A stretch of DNA of 19,938 nt from contig CAYUNT010000067.1 in the NCBI GenBank assembly GCA_964446285.1, forward strand, positions 1 to 19,938, written 5' to 3'. Each line of letters opens with the position of its first letter. Within the stretch, counting starts at the first letter, position 1. Positions 16,856-19,938 of the stretch are shown here, one piece after another. The notes under the pieces were generated by a model. That model was not told the origin of the DNA. It made no database searches and saw only the letters and a list, made by a program, of their open reading frames with translations. The position numbers and the translations under genes were made by a program. The DNA is from CAYUNT01 sp964446285. GTDB taxonomy: Bacteria > Sumerlaeota > Sumerlaeia > SLMS01 > CAYUNT01.

Positions 16856-16858
16856 TAG

Positions 16859-17147
16859 GTCGTGGCCAAATCTTAACAATTCGCCAATGGCGTTGGATCG
16901 CGAGGCTCCGCACTCGCCTCTTCGCATTATCCGCCTAGCGCGGATTTTTCACATCGTGCTTGACGTTGTGGGCGCGAGGGATTCTAGCCTCATGCGTGGG
17001 CGGGGTCCGGGCTGAAATCCGTTGACGACGCAAATGGAGCGCCGTCATTGCTGGAAATCCGGCGCCCTTGCAGACAATCCGCCCATATTCAGGAAGCTGC
17101 ATACCGTTCGCGCTCCCGTTGATCGCGCTCCCAGGAGAGAAATCCCC
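16859..17147. other. Spacer between tetR operators and hydrolase gene
   Basis: This must hold the plus-strand promoter of the hydrolase gene. Candidate -35 sequences TTGACG occur at 16960-16965 and 17022-17027. The first has a poor -10 (TCTAGC, 16983-16988, three of six) at 17-base spacing; the second has none better. The ribosome-binding site AGGAGAG at 17133-17139 is strong. Confidence 0.3.
16929..16949 (+). terminator. Terminator-like hairpin with T-run
   Basis: ATCCGC-CTAGC-GCGGAT forms a six-pair stem with a five-base loop, followed by TTTT. On the plus strand this is the shape of a small intrinsic terminator. There is no plus-strand gene just upstream of it, so it may insulate the hydrolase promoter from stray transcription, or be chance. 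Confidence 0.35.
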
Positions 17148-18911
17148 ATGAAACGTTCACTGCTGTCGCTGTGGTTTTTTTGCTGCTGCTTGCTTGTCGT
17201 CTCGATGTGTTTTGCGGCGTGGGCCGAGACCCAGTCTGCTCAAGGGAAAAGCGATGCGGCGCGCAGCCGCGAAGAAATACTGAAACGTGCATCCGCATTG
17301 GCAAATTCGCTCGATCAATCCACCACGCCAACGGCTTCGACGGCTCGTGTGGCTCCTGCTCCGGCACCCCAGGCGGCGCGCCCCACTCAGAGCGCGCCGA
17401 GCGAAAGCGCGAGTTCTGCCGCATTCCAGACGCAACCTCAAGTTCGCCGGCGCGACTATGAGTCTCGCAAGGATCGTGAGGCGCGCCGGGCCAAACTGGC
17501 CGAAGAGTTGCGCCAAGCGCAACAGACGCAAATTGCGCCGCGGCCGACCGCGCCTCCGGACCGGCGTTCGGCTCTTGCGGCTCAAATCCCCGCGGAAACA
17601 TCAAAGGCAATGACCGAACCCGCCAAGCCCGCGGAACCGGAAAAAACAGCGCGACCCAAAGCCGTCCACTCCGCGGAAAAGCCCGCTGCTCCGGAGAAAA
17701 AAGCTGAAGCGAAACCTTCCAAGGAAGCAGGCAAATTGGAAAAACCGGAAAAGGCGGCGAAAGATGAAAAGCCGGAAAAGGCAGAGAAAGCCGCTCAGCC
17801 CGCCCGCCGGGCATCTGGCGCCCTGGAGGAAATTCGCGTAAAACACCCGTCGCTGCGCCGGATGCAACGCGGATTCCTCGGCGCGGTACTTGCCGCCACC
17901 GACAAGCCGACCACCCGCCCCATCACCGTGCCCGAACGCCGCGCATTCACGGGCCAGGTGTTCAATATCAACAAACCGATTCGCGCCGAAGTGTGCCTTC
18001 CGCCCAATTGGAAGCCGCAGGGCGCAAGCATCGACGTGCTTGTGCATTTCCACGGCGAACCCTGGATTGTGCAGCAGAATTTCGAGGAATCAGGCCTGAA
18101 ATGCGTTCTGATTACGGTCAATTACGGCGGAGCAAGCAGCCGCTATCGCGCGCTTTTCGAGGACCCGGAGTTTTTCGACAATCTGCTCGATGAAGCGCTG
18201 GAAAAACTTAAAAAGGAACAGGCCGTTCCTGCCGAAGCGCAATGGGGGCGCCTGGCTCTTTCTTCTTTCAGCTCGGGATACGGCGCGGTGCGCGAAATCC
18301 TTCTCAACGCCAAGTATTTCAACATGACCGAGGCGGTCGTCCTGGCCGACAGCCTGCATTCGGACTTTGCCGATTCGCCCACTTCGCCGACGCGCGGAGT
18401 GAATCCGGCGCAACTGATCGCTTTCACGGAATACGCGCGCCTCGCCGCTGATGGCCGCCGCACCTTCCTGCTCACGCGCTCTTCGATTTTGCCGGAAACC
18501 TACGCCGGAACGCCAGAAACCGCCGCTTATTTGATTCACGCGCTCGGCGGCGCGGAAACGCCGGTTGTTCCGCCCGAAGATGGTCCCAACGGATTTCTGC
18601 TGATTTCGCGATTCGACAAAGGCAACTTCCACATGCGCGGCTATGCGGGCATTGGTCCGGCGGATCAAATAAATCACCTCTATACGATTGGAACGCTTTT
18701 CCGCCAGATTTCGTTTGGTCCTCAATCGGGCGCGGCTCCCGCCGCTTCGGCGCCGGCTTCAGTTTCGGCCTCGGTTCCGGCTCAGGGTCAGGCTCCCGCG
18801 TCCGCCCCGGCTGGCGCATCAGCATCGCCAACTCCCGCCGCTGCTCGGGATCGCAGCGGAGAGCCAGCGCCTACCCCGCGCGTGATTCGCCGCCGTCCTC
18901 GTGTGCGCTAG
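17148..18911 (+). CDS. Secreted alpha/beta-hydrolase-like protein with long charged linker
   Basis: The 587-residue product begins with a signal peptide (basic MKRS, hydrophobic core rich in Cys and Leu, cleavage near AWA-ET at about residue 26). Residues about 30-220 are low-complexity: first Ala/Pro/Gln/Arg-rich, then Lys/Glu/Pro/Ala-rich, like TonB/TolA periplasmic linkers. A probable alpha/beta-hydrolase domain spans about 222-530. 'HFHG' (300-303) fits an oxyanion loop, 'SSFSSGYG' contains a nucleophile elbow with Ser near 375, 'LADSLHSD' offers acids near 401 or 406, and 'GNFHMRGYAG' gives a His near 495. An Ala/Ser/Pro tail ends in a basic stretch (IRRRPRVR). Substrate is unknown; an esterase or peptidase are both possible. 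AGGAGAG eight bases upstream fixes the ATG at 17148, although the reading frame is open to 17022. It is transcribed divergently from tetR. Confidence 0.75.
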   Translation: MKRSLLSLWFFCCCLLVVSMCFAAWAETQSAQGKSDAARSREEILKRASALANSLDQSTTPTASTARVAPAPAPQAARPTQSAPSESASSAAFQTQPQVRRRDYESRKDREARRAKLAEELRQAQQTQIAPRPTAPPDRRSALAAQIPAETSKAMTEPAKPAEPEKTARPKAVHSAEKPAAPEKKAEAKPSKEAGKLEKPEKAAKDEKPEKAEKAAQPARRASGALEEIRVKHPSLRRMQRGFLGAVLAATDKPTTRPITVPERRAFTGQVFNINKPIRAEVCLPPNWKPQGASIDVLVHFHGEPWIVQQNFEESGLKCVLITVNYGGASSRYRALFEDPEFFDNLLDEALEKLKKEQAVPAEAQWGRLALSSFSSGYGAVREILLNAKYFNMTEAVVLADSLHSDFADSPTSPTRGVNPAQLIAFTEYARLAADGRRTFLLTRSSILPETYAGTPETAAYLIHALGGAETPVVPPEDGPNGFLLISRFDKGNFHMRGYAGIGPADQINHLYTIGTLFRQISFGPQSGAAPAASAPASVSASVPAQGQAPASAPAGASASPTPAAARDRSGEPAPTPRVIRRRPRVR

Positions 18912-18972
18912 GATGGAATTTCAGCAGCGCGATGGCGCGCCGCGCCGCCGCAGCGTTGGTCCGGTTCGAAGC

Positions 18973-18989
18973 CCTGAATGCCCTTCAGG
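18973..18989. other. Small hairpin between hydrolase and PilZ genes
   Basis: CCTGAA-TGCCC-TTCAGG forms six perfect pairs with a five-base loop, 62 bases after the hydrolase stop. No T-run follows, so a terminator role is weak. Its CCTGAA arm resembles the short TGAA-loop hairpins clustered downstream of the PilZ gene. Confidence 0.35.
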
Positions 18990-19043
18990 CGCTGAGCATA
19001 TCTGGCAGGCCTATTTCCCATTTCCAACGGAGGCCGGGAAATC

Positions 19044-19460
19044 ATGACTGGAATTGAAAAACGCAAAGAGGCGCGAGTTCCGTTTCAAGCGGATTGCAGC
19101 GCGGAAATCCTTGCGCCGCTGAACTTCGCCACATCCGGAATGATCGAAGGGCAGACGGTCAACATTACAGAACATGGCCTGATGATTGCTCTTCCAGGCA
19201 TCCGGCGCGAAGTGGTTGCCGGATGGCAGGCGCGCCTGGATGAAGGCAACCTCATTCTTTTTCAGGTAATACTAAAAGATTATCCTGGCGTGCCGCCTTT
19301 GCGGGGCGAGGCTGTGTGGACCAATTGGGTTCCTGATTCCGACACGGGCGCTTGCGCGCAGGTGGGCATGTTATTTGAAATGGTGTCGTATTCGGATATC
19401 GAGGCATTGCGCGGGATTCTCGGGCTGGTAAGCGAGCCTCCCACGCCGACGGACAACTGA
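19044..19460 (+). CDS. PilZ-domain protein (putative c-di-GMP receptor)
   Basis: The 138-residue product is a single-domain PilZ protein. The RxxxR motif is R7-K-E-A-R11 near the N-terminus, and the second motif (D/N)xSxxG appears as N40-I-T-E-H-G45, with Thr in place of Ser. The rest fits the small beta-barrel ('GLMIALPG', 'GEAVWTNWVP', 'AQVGMLFEM') and a C-terminal helix ('YSDIEALRGILGLV'). PilZ domains bind cyclic di-GMP and relay it to motility, adhesion or secretion machinery; the partner is not in this window. Both arginines are present, so ligand binding is plausible. GGAGG at 19029-19033 precedes ATG 19044 by ten bases. It lies 132 bases after the hydrolase gene and may be read with it. 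Confidence 0.82.
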   Translation: MTGIEKRKEARVPFQADCSAEILAPLNFATSGMIEGQTVNITEHGLMIALPGIRREVVAGWQARLDEGNLILFQVILKDYPGVPPLRGEAVWTNWVPDSDTGACAQVGMLFEMVSYSDIEALRGILGLVSEPPTPTDN

Positions 19461-19572
19461 ACCGCTGAAAACCGCTTTTCCTACAAACGCGCGCTCCAGC
19501 CTGGTGGTTCGTGCCAATGGGTTTTATGGTCTCGAAGTGCGATGCCCTTTGCAATTCCTCGTAAAAACAAGG

Positions 19573-19596
19573 GCTGCCATGCGGCAGGATGGCAGC
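19573..19596. other. Perfect hairpin downstream of the PilZ gene
   Basis: GCTGCCAT and ATGGCAGC form eight perfect pairs around the eight-base loop GCGGCAGG. The loop can alternatively pair with the left arm (CTGCC with GGCAG), giving two mutually exclusive folds. No T-run follows on the plus strand. It could end PilZ transcription or belong to the palindrome-rich region that follows. Confidence 0.45.
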
Positions 19597-19692
19597 GAAC
19601 TCGTGATTGTCAGTAGTGGATGTCTGTCCTTGAGCGCCGAAGTCCAGGCATGTGGCTGTGTTTCTTGAGCGCTGAAGGCGCGGCAATTCTAT

Positions 19693-19724
19693 AGCCCAGG
19701 TCGGAGCGAAGCGAAGGCCTGGGT
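19693..19724 (+). repeat. Intergenic CCCAGG...CCTGGG element, copy 1
   Basis: This 32-base element is itself an imperfect palindrome with CCCAGG and CCTGGG ends. It matches copy 2 in inverted orientation at 30 of 32 positions, and the two differences fall in the interior. It looks like one unit of an interspersed intergenic repeat family. Confidence 0.7.
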
Positions 19725-19839
19725 AATCGCGTCTCCCCACAATTCCAAGCCCTGAAGGGGCGAAAGAATAAGCATTAGAAAAGCCGCCGTTTATTGAGGC
19801 CGCTCCTTCGGAGCTCGGATTCAGAAGAAACACCACTAA

Positions 19840-19871
19840 ACCCAGGCCTTCGCTTTGCTACGACCTGGGCT
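19840..19871 (-). repeat. Intergenic CCCAGG...CCTGGG element, copy 2 (inverted)
   Basis: This is the inverted partner of copy 1, separated from it by 115 bases that include two of the short loop-conserved hairpins. Together the copies could fold into one long cruciform or RNA stem. Confidence 0.7.
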
Positions 19872-19938
19872 GTATTGAATCCGGTCCTTCGGACCTGCAC
19901 TCTCGTTCGCGACTGCAATTGCCCCCCCGCAGGCGCCC

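Larger units (their letters stand above)
19669..19895. repeat. Cluster of four short hairpins with TGAAG or TTC loops
   Basis: Two hairpins share a TGAAG loop with four-base stems: GCGC-TGAAG-GCGC (19669-19681) and GCCC-TGAAG-GGGC (19749-19761). Two share a TTC loop with five-base stems: GCTCC-TTC-GGAGC (19802-19814) and GGTCC-TTC-GGACC (19883-19895). Loops are conserved while stems vary in a compensated way. The rest of 19461-19938 shows no gene. Confidence 0.6.

Noticed and set aside
17022..17147. Upstream TTG start for the hydrolase gene
   Set aside because: ATG 17148 has a strong AGGAGAG and directly begins a classical signal peptide, which an upstream start would bury.

Overview
The window is a moderately GC-rich stretch from what is probably an uncultured diderm (Gram-negative) bacterium. 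The diderm inference rests on a tripartite RND efflux permease with its periplasmic adaptor and on several exported or membrane-anchored proteins. The interspersed palindromes near the right end (CCCAGG...CCTGGG elements and short TGAA/TTC-loop hairpins) and the divergence of most proteins recall Planctomycetes/PVC-type or neighbouring candidate phyla. That placement is a guess from pattern memory, not a database result. No rRNA, tRNA, CRISPR array, transposase or phage gene was seen.

Layout, left to right. (1) 1-247 is non-coding and holds a phased heptanucleotide repeat array. (2) 248-6078, minus strand, reads from right to left: a divergent concentrative nucleoside transporter (CNT/NupC family), a MATE efflux transporter, and a large exported membrane-anchored protein of unknown function. 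(3) 6386-11137, plus strand: a SpoIID/LytB-like protein with no visible signal peptide, then, behind a near-consensus sigma70-type promoter, two adjacent genes for degenerate Ser/Thr-kinase-like proteins. The second of these continues into a Pro/Ala-rich linker, one membrane helix and a PKD-like domain. (4) 11264-16693, minus strand: a TetR regulator, an RND adaptor and an RND permease. Their probable promoter lies between two copies of the same palindromic operator. (5) 17148-19460, plus strand: a secreted alpha/beta-hydrolase-like protein with a long Lys/Glu/Ala/Pro-rich linker, and a small PilZ-domain protein. (6) 19461-19938 is non-coding and rich in hairpins and inverted repeats.

How the parts work together. 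The clearest functional unit is the tetR-adaptor-permease cassette, which looks like an autoregulated, ligand-inducible efflux pump; its outer-membrane channel would have to be encoded elsewhere. The least explained unit is the pseudokinase pair: both have kept the fold outline but lost key catalytic residues, and they are probably co-transcribed just downstream of the SpoIID-like gene. The transporter group on the left is co-oriented, but its spacers of 150-233 bases make a single operon uncertain.

All assignments come from reading the sequence and from recalled family motifs. No homology search was run.
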